Positions 7,932-16,719 of a DNA stretch of 49,969 nucleotides are shown here, piece by piece. The DNA is taken from contig CAXTHM010000023.1 of NCBI GenBank assembly GCA_964244115.1, forward strand, positions 1-49,969. Direction: 5' to 3'. The notes beneath the pieces are model-generated. The model saw only the letters and a program-made list of their open reading frames with translations. It ran no database searches and was not told where the DNA came from. Each line of letters begins with the position of its first letter. Position 1 is the first letter of the stretch. Position numbers and translations under genes: made by a program. The DNA is from CADCWK01 sp964244115. GTDB lineage: Bacteria > Chloroflexota > Chloroflexia > Thermomicrobiales > UBA6265.

Positions 7932-8990
7932 TCAGCCGCCGATCTGCGACATCCCCCGGACCGTGTTGCGGTCGCCCTCGGCAATGCCGTGGCCCCAGGG
8001 CTTGCGCCAGACGCCGCCGCGAATGGTGTCGATCACCTCGGCGTCGGTCGCGCCGGCCCGCATCATGTCCCGCAGATCGACCTCATCGCCACGGAGCAGG
8101 CAGAGCCGGAGCTTGCCGTCGGCCGTCAGCCGGATGCGGTTGCAGGCCGCGCAGAACGGCTCGGAGATCGGCGAGATGAAGCCGATCGTGCCAGCGGCAC
8201 CCGTGATGCGGAACAGCCGGGCCGGGTCGGCGGGATCGGTCTCGACCGGTTCGAGCGGACCGAAGCGGGCTTCGAGCCGATCCTGCGTCTGCTGCGACGT
8301 GACGAGCCCCTCGTCGTGGACCTCGCCGACGCCTTCGAGCGGCATGATCTCCAGGAACCGCACCTGCCACGGTCGGTCGAGCGTCAGTTCGGCCATGGGG
8401 ACGACATCGTGCTCGTTCTGGTCCTTGACCACGACGGTATTGAGCTTGATCGGCGTCAGGCCCGCCTCGGCGGCGGCCTCGATGCCCTTCCAGACCAGGT
8501 CGAGCCGGCCGCCGCGGGTCATGAAGCGGAAGCGGACCGGGTCGAGCGTATCGATGCTGATGTTGACCCGTGAGAGCCCGGCATCGGCGAGCGGCTGGGC
8601 GAGCTTGCCGAGGAGCAGGGCATTCGTGGTCATCGAGATCTCCTCGACGCCCGGCATCGCCTTCATCGCGCGGACCAGATCGACGAGGTGGGGCCGCACG
8701 GTCGGCTCGCCACCGGTCAGCCGGAACTTGCGGAAGCCGACCGCGGCGCTGAGCCGGACCGCCCGGAGCAGCTCGTCGTCGGTCAGGCTCTCGTCTCGGG
8801 GCTGAAACTGCATCCCGTTGGCGGGCATGCAGTAGAGGCAGCGGAAGTTGCAGCGATCGGTCAGCGAGATCCGCAGATAGGTCATCGCCCGGCCGTACTG
8901 GTCCTTGACGGGCGTCTGGAGGCGCTCCTGATAGGGGATCAGTCGAAGGGGACTTGTCGTGAATGCCGGAGCGGAGATCTGATCTGACAT
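7932..8990 (-). CDS. moaA: GTP 3',8-cyclase (molybdenum cofactor biosynthesis)
   Basis: Radical SAM enzyme, about 352 aa, that converts GTP to 3',8-cyclo-7,8-dihydro-GTP in molybdopterin synthesis. The N-terminal cluster motif CNFRCLYC is at about residues 47-54, and the C-terminal second [4Fe-4S] cluster motif is FCAACNRIRL with a later Cys in KLRLCLL. The protein ends in Gly-Gly (MSQIGG), the conserved C-terminal tail needed by the family. ATG at 8990 is preferred over 9074 because GAGG lies eight bases before it. It lies about 100 bases downstream of the MFS gene on the same strand. Confidence 0.95.
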   Translation of the reverse strand: MSDQISAPAFTTSPLRLIPYQERLQTPVKDQYGRAMTYLRISLTDRCNFRCLYCMPANGMQFQPRDESLTDDELLRAVRLSAAVGFRKFRLTGGEPTVRPHLVDLVRAMKAMPGVEEISMTTNALLLGKLAQPLADAGLSRVNISIDTLDPVRFRFMTRGGRLDLVWKGIEAAAEAGLTPIKLNTVVVKDQNEHDVVPMAELTLDRPWQVRFLEIMPLEGVGEVHDEGLVTSQQTQDRLEARFGPLEPVETDPADPARLFRITGAAGTIGFISPISEPFCAACNRIRLTADGKLRLCLLRGDEVDLRDMMRAGATDAEVIDTIRGGVWRKPWGHGIAEGDRNTVRGMSQIGG

Positions 8991-9089
8991 CGAGCCTGCC
9001 TCGGGGAATTGCTGGGATGATCGCGGTAACGCCCAGAGCCGGGTGCTTCCCCGAACCGTCGGACGATCAGCCATTGACTACCCTGCGAA

Positions 9090-10454
9090 TTATCGCACGT
9101 TGACCGGCGACGCTCCGGAGGTCGAGCCACCGGTCCTGGCCGGCCCCATGAGGTCGCGACCGGCCGCGACCGGTTCCGTGACGACGTCACCCGTGGCGCC
9201 GACCTCCTCGATGCGTGTGCGGGCGAGGTTCGGGACGAGGACGTTGGCGAGCACGACCGTGACGATCACCCCGATCCCACCGATCACCAGCGCCGGCCCG
9301 GCGCCGAGCAGGGACGCCATCGCGCCGGCCCGGGCGTCGCCGATCTGCGGCCCGCCGGACGCGAAGGTGCTGTGCGCCGCCGAGATCCGGCCCCGTAGGG
9401 CGTCGGGCGTGACGAGGTTCCGGACGGTGTGGCGCAGGGCCATGCTGACGGCATCGGCCGCGCCCGAGATCGCGAGGAACAGCACAGCGAGGATCAGCGT
9501 GGTGCTCAGGCCGAACCCGATGATCGCCAGACCGAAGATGCCGACGGCGATCAGGACGCCACGGCCGGGCCGGTCGAACGAAGGCAGGGCGCTGACGACG
9601 ATGCTGCCGAGGAGCGCGCCGACGGCGATCGAGGAGTTCAGGATCCCGAGCCCATCGGCGCCGAGGCCCAGCCGGCTGACGGCGAACACCGGCAGCAGGG
9701 CATTGGTGGCGCCGAAGAACGTAGCGAGGAAGTCGACGGACATCACGCTCAGCAGGATCGGCGAGCGCCGCAGGAACGCGAGCCCCTCCAGGGCCGCGCT
9801 CCAGGTACTCCCGACCGTCCGGACGACCGCTGTCCTGGTCGTGATCGTGAGCAGGAACCCGATCGCGATCACGAAGCCGGCCGCGTCGATCGTGAACGCC
9901 GTCGCGGTCCCGAACAGGGCGATCACGAAGCCGGCCAGGGCCGGCCCGGCGATCGACGCCGTCTGACCCACCATGATGTTGACCGACATCGCGTCGGCCA
10001 TCTCACCTTTTGGGACCAGCGCCGGGATCAGGGCGGAGCGGGCCGGCTGGGCGACGCAGTCGATCAGGGCGGCGGTGGCCGAGAGCGCATAGATCGCGAG
10101 CAGCGTGACGTGGTCGGTCCAGGCCAGCGCCGCCAGGCTGGTACTGGTCGACATCAGCAGGACCTGCGAGACGATCAGCGTCGTCCGCCGGTCGAAGCGG
10201 TCGGCGATCACGCCCCCGAACAGGCCGAAGATCAGGACCGGCACGAAGCGGACCAGGCTGACGAGGCCGAGATAGACCCCGTCCCCGGTCAGTTCCCAGA
10301 CCCACCAGAGCACGGCGAAGAACTGGAACCGGGCGCCGAGCGAGCTGATCGAGGTCGCGATCAGCAAGCTGCGGTAGTCCTTGTGGCGCAGCACATGGAA
10401 GGCGGCCCGGCGACCACCTTCGTTCCCGGTCCGGGCACGTCTCCACGGGTTCAT
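9090..10454 (-). CDS. MFS transporter, enterobactin-exporter-like
   Basis: A 454-residue inner membrane transporter with about 12 hydrophobic segments. The first is preceded by a cytoplasmic DYRSLLIATSISSLGARFQ stretch, and the loop 2-3 signature GLFGGVIADRFDRR is the MFS motif. The pattern, including RNLVTPDALRGRISA before a late helix, matches the EntS/MFS_3 group of drug or siderophore exporters. The C-terminal tail of about 45 residues is soluble. The substrate is unknown. It is divergent from the dUTPase-like gene. Confidence 0.85.
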   Translation of the reverse strand: MNPWRRARTGNEGGRRAAFHVLRHKDYRSLLIATSISSLGARFQFFAVLWWVWELTGDGVYLGLVSLVRFVPVLIFGLFGGVIADRFDRRTTLIVSQVLLMSTSTSLAALAWTDHVTLLAIYALSATAALIDCVAQPARSALIPALVPKGEMADAMSVNIMVGQTASIAGPALAGFVIALFGTATAFTIDAAGFVIAIGFLLTITTRTAVVRTVGSTWSAALEGLAFLRRSPILLSVMSVDFLATFFGATNALLPVFAVSRLGLGADGLGILNSSIAVGALLGSIVVSALPSFDRPGRGVLIAVGIFGLAIIGFGLSTTLILAVLFLAISGAADAVSMALRHTVRNLVTPDALRGRISAAHSTFASGGPQIGDARAGAMASLLGAGPALVIGGIGVIVTVVLANVLVPNLARTRIEEVGATGDVVTEPVAAGRDLMGPARTGGSTSGASPVNVR

Positions 10455-10524
10455 CGTCTATGGGCCTGACTCTGTCGCGGCGCCGTCGGACGGCGCTTCC
10501 GGGGATAACGGGTCTGACCAGCAA

Positions 10525-10533
10525 TGGTACGCT
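10525..10533 (+). promoter_or_regulatory. Putative extended -10 promoter of the dUTPase-like gene
   Basis: TGG followed by TACGCT forms an extended -10 element 50 bases before the ATG at 10583, with no convincing -35. The surrounding 12-mer ATGGTACGCTAC (10524-10535) recurs exactly at 34497-34508 before another plus-strand gene. Confidence 0.4.
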
Positions 10534-10582
10534 ACTGGATCGACGAGACCATTCGCGGGACACGATTCAGGAGGAGGTCGCG

Positions 10583-11143
10583 ATGACCACCGGGCGGGAG
10601 CCAGCGTCAGCCGTTCACGGTGCCTGGAGCGGTGACCGGATCAGGCAGGCGATCCTTCGGGATGCGCCGCTGATCGAGGGCTATCTCGATCTGGATGAGC
10701 AGATCCAGCCGAACGGCTTCGACCTGACGCTGGGCCAGGTCAGCCGACTCGTTGGCGCCGGCGTCCTGCCTGCCGATTCGGCTGGCCGATCCCTGCCCGA
10801 GCTGGAGCCGATCGCGCTGCCCGAGGGCGCAGTCGTCCACCTCGAGCCCGGTCCGTATCAGATCGGGTTCAACGAGACGGTCCGGATGCCGCACGGTGCG
10901 ATGGCGCTGGGCCGGGCCCGCTCGTCCCTGAATCGCTCCGGCGTGACGATCCACACCGCCGTCTGGGATGCGGGCTACGTCGGCCGGTCGACCGCGCTCC
11001 TGTCGGTCCTTAATCCGGCCGGGTTCGCGGTCGGTCTGCACGCCCGAGTACTCCAGTTGATCTTCCTGGACCTGTCCGAAGCGGTGACCGCCGGATACAG
11101 TGGTCGTTACCAGTTCGAAGGGTTGTCAGGACCGGCGACGTAG
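10583..11143 (+). CDS. dUTPase/dCTP deaminase superfamily protein
   Basis: A 186-residue member of the trimeric dUTPase/Dcd fold that acts on dUTP or dCTP to limit uracil in DNA. Seen are PNGFDLTLG, GRARSSLNRSGV (phosphate-binding RSS motif), VWDAGYVGRS (uracil/deoxyribose loop with Asp) and a terminal GRYQFEGLSG tail resembling the Phe-containing lid. The TLEL-type glutamate used for deamination by Dcd is not evident in TALLSVLN, so dUTP hydrolysis is the likelier activity. ATG at 10583 has an excellent AGGAGGAG upstream. Often annotated as dcd by homology. Confidence 0.8.
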   Translation: MTTGREPASAVHGAWSGDRIRQAILRDAPLIEGYLDLDEQIQPNGFDLTLGQVSRLVGAGVLPADSAGRSLPELEPIALPEGAVVHLEPGPYQIGFNETVRMPHGAMALGRARSSLNRSGVTIHTAVWDAGYVGRSTALLSVLNPAGFAVGLHARVLQLIFLDLSEAVTAGYSGRYQFEGLSGPAT

Positions 11144-11184
11144 CGTGACCAGATGGCCGGACGCCACCGAGAGGCGAGTGACCG

Positions 11185-11607
11185 ATGTTCGATGATGTCG
11201 TGAAGATCCTCTGCGAGCGGTACGGCGACCGCTGGACGTCCGACGAGGACGCCAATATCCGGTTCTCGATCGAGGCCGAGTTCCTGCTGCGTGGGGTCGA
11301 GGGAGCACATCTGATCGGGGAGCCGGCCCTGGACGAGGAGGCGACGACGCTGACCGTCTGGGTGGACTTCCCGCTGACGGATCTGATGATTACCGACGAG
11401 CTCGCCTTCGAGATCCTCGGGCGCCTGAGCGAGGACGTCTTCTACAGCGAGCGGCACATCGAGTCCCGGACGATCCGCTACCGGTTCGTGACCGGGACGG
11501 CAAAGCACGGCCACGTCGGCTCGCTGATCTTCGCGGGGCCGCACGCCGCCGCTTTCGCCGGGACGATCTTCCAGCGCACCTCGAACGGGACCCGCTACCA
11601 GGCCTGA
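11185..11607 (+). CDS. Conserved-looking hypothetical protein
   Basis: A 140-residue acidic soluble protein starting at ATG 11185, with GAGAGGCGAG upstream and 41 bases after the dUTPase-like gene, so probably co-transcribed. It begins with an amphipathic segment (FDDVVKILCERYGDRW) and has predicted beta strands around TTLTVWVDFPLTD and ESRTIRYRFVTG. No signal peptide, membrane segment or catalytic motif is visible. I do not recognise the family. Codon usage matches its neighbours, which supports it being real. Confidence 0.7.
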   Translation: MFDDVVKILCERYGDRWTSDEDANIRFSIEAEFLLRGVEGAHLIGEPALDEEATTLTVWVDFPLTDLMITDELAFEILGRLSEDVFYSERHIESRTIRYRFVTGTAKHGHVGSLIFAGPHAAAFAGTIFQRTSNGTRYQA

Positions 11608-11667
11608 GTCGGAGGCACCGGGCGGTCGTCGCGCAACGCTGCCCTGCACTGGCGACGATCGGTGGTG

Positions 11668-11673
11668 TATCCT
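11668..11673 (+). promoter_or_regulatory. Putative -10 element of the SRP RNA gene
   Basis: TATCCT preceded by GTG, placed about 8 bases before the first base that pairs with the 3' end of the SRP RNA. The -35 region is weak (CTGCAC, 18 bases upstream). Confidence 0.4.
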
Positions 11674-11680
11674 CTGTCGA

Positions 11681-11946
11681 GTCGTGCTAGATGGGGAGTT
11701 AGCGGTGCCCTGTACCCGCAATCCGCTACAGCGGGGTTGAATTCCCCCCCCAGGTATGGCCTTGTGGACCTACCGTCGCCACGTAGTGTTGATGGGAAGG
11801 GTCCCGGTCGGCAGCGAACTGCGAATCCGGTCAGGACGGGAACGTAGCAGCCGTAAGCATCATTCGCTGGGTGACTGGGAGTGCCCGCCCGGAGCCAACG
11901 AGCGCCGGCAAGCCGGAAGGTTTATATCAAAGGGGGGTGCACGGCC
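11681..11946 (+). ncRNA. ffs: Signal recognition particle RNA, large (Alu-containing) type
   Basis: A roughly 266-base SRP RNA that binds Ffh for co-translational targeting. The 5' part, starting at GTCGTGCTAGATGGGGAG with GCGGTGCCCTGTACCCGC, closely follows the Bacillus large scRNA and forms the Alu-like domain. The S domain holds GTCAGG, an ACG-GGAA-CGT tetraloop hairpin and AGCAGCCGTAAGC, the Ffh-binding core. The 3' end GGTGCACGG pairs with CGTGC at the 5' end. Ends are estimated from that pairing to within a few bases. A strong terminator follows. Confidence 0.92.
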
Positions 11947-11957
11947 CACCTTTCTCA

Positions 11958-11995
11958 CGAGCGCGTTCCTTCGGGACGCGCTCGCTGCGTTTTCT
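11958..11995 (+). terminator. Intrinsic terminator of the SRP RNA gene
   Basis: CGAGCGCGTTCC, a TTCG tetraloop and GGACGCGCTCG form an 11-bp stem with one bulged T, followed by CTGCGTTTT. It begins 12 bases after the RNA 3' end. Confidence 0.8.
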
Positions 11996-12053
11996 GGCTC
12001 CAATCGGTCCGGCGAGAGAACGAGACCCAAATCCTGATTGACGGCCGTCCAGC

Positions 12054-12099
12054 AATGACGACGACCGCCCGGCAACTTTGCCAGGCGGTCCTCGTCGTT
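12054..12099. terminator. Long imperfect hairpin between convergent ffs and the membrane protein gene
   Basis: GACCGCC pairs with GGCGGTC, with inner GGC/GCC and outer AACGACGA/TCGTCGTT-like arms. It lies 18 bases beyond the stop of the minus-strand gene and likely acts for that strand. No clear T run is present on either side. Confidence 0.5.
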
Positions 12100-12116
12100 C
12101 GTGTCCGAACCGGGAA

Positions 12117-12560
12117 TCAGCTCCGGCGGGAGCCAGCGCGGCCGCTCGAACGTGGAGCGACGTATTTGCCACGGGTCGAGGTCCGGCGCTGGGCCTCGAC
12201 GTCGCGACGGTAGTGCCGCCGGATGTCGATCGCCGCGTAGGCCAGGACGCCGATCAGGCCGAGCAGCGCCAGGTAGAGCCAGACGCGGCGGCCGAAGGTG
12301 AAGGGATCGATCTGGAGGAGCCGGACCCCGAAGAAGAACAGGCCGAGCGTGAGCGGGATCAGCAGGAACCCGGCGTAGCGGCGCAGGTACCGGCGACGGA
12401 CCGGGTCGCTCGTCAGGTAGCGGCCGCCCTCGTTGTAGAGGAACGCGACGAAGAAGAACCCGATCAGGAAGACGACCAGGAACGCGGTCGAGAACGGGCC
12501 GAAGATCTCATCGGACCCGGGCAGGCGATTCAGGTAGTCCCATGACCAGGGCTTGGGCAT
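12117..12560 (-). CDS. Three-helix membrane protein downstream of sdhB
   Basis: A 147-residue protein with hydrophobic segments at about residues 24-42, 62-82 and 92-112, and a basic C-terminal tail. It lies 82 bases after sdhB on the same strand. Position and three helices suggest a possible membrane anchor for succinate dehydrogenase. However, I see no recognisable SdhC/SdhD motif, and the only obvious His (RRHYRR) lies outside the helices, so a heme-ligating anchor is unlikely. It may equally be an unrelated membrane protein. Function is unassigned. Confidence 0.6.
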   Translation of the reverse strand: MPKPWSWDYLNRLPGSDEIFGPFSTAFLVVFLIGFFFVAFLYNEGGRYLTSDPVRRRYLRRYAGFLLIPLTLGLFFFGVRLLQIDPFTFGRRVWLYLALLGLIGVLAYAAIDIRRHYRRDVEAQRRTSTRGKYVAPRSSGRAGSRRS

Positions 12561-12642
12561 CGTTCGAACCCCGCAGGATCAGCGATCGCGACGTGCGATC
12601 GCCCGCGCCGGCGAATCCCGGCTGCGGGGCAGGATAGCGGAG

Positions 12643-13341
12643 CTAGACCTGCTCGTACAGCAGAGCTCGCTTGACCTCCTCGATCGCCTTCGTCACCTCG
12701 ATCCCGCGCGGGCAGGCGTCCGTGCAGTTGAAGATCGTCCGGCAGCGCCAGACGCCGGAGCCGCTGTTCAGGATCCGGAGCCGCTGGGACGAACCCTGAT
12801 CGCGGCTGTCGAAGATGAACCGGTGGGCGTTGACGATCGCGGCGGGGCCGACGAACTCGTCGCTGGTCCAGGTCACCGGGCAGGCCGTCGTGCAGGCGGC
12901 GCAGAGGATGCACTTGGTCGTGTCCTCGAACCTGTGCCGCTGCTCCGGGGACTGGCGCCGCTCGCCGGAGCCGGTGTGCTCGTCGGCGATCAGGTACGGC
13001 TGGACCGACTTGTAGGCGTCGAAGAACTTGTTCATGTCAACGACGAGGTCCTTGACGACCTTGAAGCCGAGCAGCGGCTCGATCGTGATCTTGCTGGGCA
13101 GGTCCTTCATCAGGAGCTTGCAGGCCAGCCGGTTCCGACCGTTGATCCGCATCGCGTCCGAGCCGCAGATGCCGTGGGCGCAGGATCGCCGGAAGGTGAG
13201 CGACCCGTCCTCGTCCCACTTGATCCCGTTGAGAACGTCCAGGACGCGGTCCTTGGCGTCCGCGGTGACCTTGTACTCCTCGAAGTGGGCCTTGACGTCC
13301 TTCTCCGGGTTGTATCGCTTGATGCGGAGCGTGTATTCCAC
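12643..13341 (-). CDS. sdhB: Succinate dehydrogenase/fumarate reductase iron-sulfur subunit
   Basis: A 232-residue electron-transfer subunit of complex II. The N-terminal ferredoxin domain has CAHGICGSDAM plus a downstream Cys for the [2Fe-2S] cluster. The C-terminal domain has CILCAACTTACP and CRTIFNCTDACPRG for the [4Fe-4S] and [3Fe-4S] clusters. It passes electrons from FAD in SdhA to quinone at the membrane anchor. It lies 54 bases downstream of sdhA on the same strand. Length is standard. Confidence 0.95.
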   Translation of the reverse strand: MEYTLRIKRYNPEKDVKAHFEEYKVTADAKDRVLDVLNGIKWDEDGSLTFRRSCAHGICGSDAMRINGRNRLACKLLMKDLPSKITIEPLLGFKVVKDLVVDMNKFFDAYKSVQPYLIADEHTGSGERRQSPEQRHRFEDTTKCILCAACTTACPVTWTSDEFVGPAAIVNAHRFIFDSRDQGSSQRLRILNSGSGVWRCRTIFNCTDACPRGIEVTKAIEEVKRALLYEQV

Positions 13342-13395
13342 GGATGGCTTCCCTCGGGTCCCGTCGGACCGTGACCGTCTTCGATCAGGTCGGCG

Positions 13396-15135
<1,740 letters not shown>

Positions 15136-15335
15136 GTTGCTCCCCCAATCCACGCGCTGGCACCCGTCCGGCCAGCCGTGAGCGTTGCCCCCAATTGTAG
15201 GGGGTTCCCGGCAGCGCGGACAGCGGGAGTCGGGCGGTACCGTCAGACCTTTCGGCGGCAGGTGCGGGTATCCTCGACGGCTGCGCTCGTCGCTCGATCA
15301 TGTGTGCCGCAGGGCGTTGCTCCGGACGGTCCGGC

Positions 15336-15344
15336 TGATAGAAT
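15336..15344 (+). promoter_or_regulatory. Putative promoter of the M20 peptidase gene
   Basis: Extended -10 TGA-TAGAAT with a TTGCTC -35 at 15317-15322 and a 16-base spacer, 82 bases before the GTG start at 15427. It lies in the divergent sdhA/peptidase interval. Confidence 0.5.
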
Positions 15345-15426
15345 GACCGGACTGCCGGGCACCGTCGCCCGGCCACGACCGTCCCCGTGGTGATCCCCGT
15401 CCCGCTCACCCATGAGGTAGCCGTCC

Positions 15427-16638
15427 GTGCCGTTTGGTCTCGATACCGCCGCAGGCATCAGGCGTCAGGCCCGCCTCCTCTCCCCTGAGGTGGTGGAGGA
15501 CACGCTTGCCATCAGCAGGATCCCGGCGCCGACCGGGGCCGAGTACCAGCGGGCGGTCGCCGTCCGCGACCTGTTCCGGCGCGACGACCCCGGCCGGCTC
15601 GTCTACCTCGATCAGGCCGGTAACGTCGTGACGCGCATTCCCGGCCGCAACCGGCAGCGGTCGCTGATCGTCGCGGCCCACCTCGATACCGTCTTCGGTC
15701 CCGAGGTCCCGCACCTCCCTCGCACCGCCGGTTCGCGCATCGTCGGTCCTGGCGTCGGAGACAACGGCGTCGCGGTGGCGGCGATGCTGGCGCTGCCGAG
15801 ATTGCTGGCCCGGTGCCGGATCGTGCCAGCCTGCGACGTCGTCCTGGTCGCGACGGTGGGGGAGGAAGGCTACGGCAACCTGCGCGGGATGACGGCGGCT
15901 CTGGACCTCAATCGGGAGGCGGCCGCGGTGATCGCGGTTGAAGGACATGGGCTCGGCCGGATCACGCACATCGCGGTCGGCAGCCGACGACTGGCCATCC
16001 GCATCGACGGCCCTGGTGGCCACAGCTGGGCGGATCACGGCCGGCCGAGTGCCGTTCACGCGGTCGGCCAGTTGATCGCCCGTCTGACCGGGATCGCGAT
16101 CCCCGAGTGGCCAAGGACGACCCTCAATGTCGCGGCGGTGTCCGGCGGCTCGACGATCAACTCGATCGCCACCGACGCCGCGATCGAGGTCGAACTGCGC
16201 TCGATGGATCCGGTCGTCCTCGAACATCTCACGGAGGATGTCGTCCGGGCGATGCGTGGAGTCGAGCGGGACGGGCTGCGCGTCAGGATGGAGACACTGG
16301 GGGTGCGGCCGGCCGGCGGTCTGCCGGCGGACCACCTGATCGTGCGCCGGACCCGGGCCGTCCTGGCCTCGCTCTCGACGCCCTCGGCCTCCGACGCGTC
16401 CAGCACCGATGCGAACGTGCCGATCGCCTGGGGCGTGCCCGCCGTCTGCATTGGGATCAGTCACGGCGGAGACGCGCATACGCCGAACGAGTGGCTGGAG
16501 CGGGAACCGATCGCGACCGGGTTGGCCCAGCTCGGCCTGCTGGTGCGGACCGTCGCGGACGATATCGAGCGCGGCGATCTGGTCCGCACTGGCTGGTCGA
16601 ACGGCGAGATCGGCGGGATGGCGGCTGCGTCGGATTAG
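15427..16638 (+). CDS. M20 family metallopeptidase (PepT/ArgE-like)
   Basis: A 403-residue zinc peptidase or deacylase. Metal-binding residues are visible in AAHLDTVFG (His, Asp), GVGDNGVAVAAML (bridging Asp), TVGEEGYGNLRG (catalytic Glu pair) and a distal His in GISHGGDAHTPNEW. The lid dimerisation segment is around IDGPGGHSWADHG. Closest in style to tripeptidase PepT-like proteins; the substrate is unproven. The start is GTG at 15427 with GAGGT upstream. It is divergent from sdhA. Confidence 0.88.
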   Translation: MPFGLDTAAGIRRQARLLSPEVVEDTLAISRIPAPTGAEYQRAVAVRDLFRRDDPGRLVYLDQAGNVVTRIPGRNRQRSLIVAAHLDTVFGPEVPHLPRTAGSRIVGPGVGDNGVAVAAMLALPRLLARCRIVPACDVVLVATVGEEGYGNLRGMTAALDLNREAAAVIAVEGHGLGRITHIAVGSRRLAIRIDGPGGHSWADHGRPSAVHAVGQLIARLTGIAIPEWPRTTLNVAAVSGGSTINSIATDAAIEVELRSMDPVVLEHLTEDVVRAMRGVERDGLRVRMETLGVRPAGGLPADHLIVRRTRAVLASLSTPSASDASSTDANVPIAWGVPAVCIGISHGGDAHTPNEWLEREPIATGLAQLGLLVRTVADDIERGDLVRTGWSNGEIGGMAAASD

Positions 16639-16719
16639 TGGCGTCGGGCGGGAACCCGAGCTGGGCCGGAGCGGTTCGACCCTGTCAGATATGATTCGAC
16701 GGTACGACGAACACGCGAG

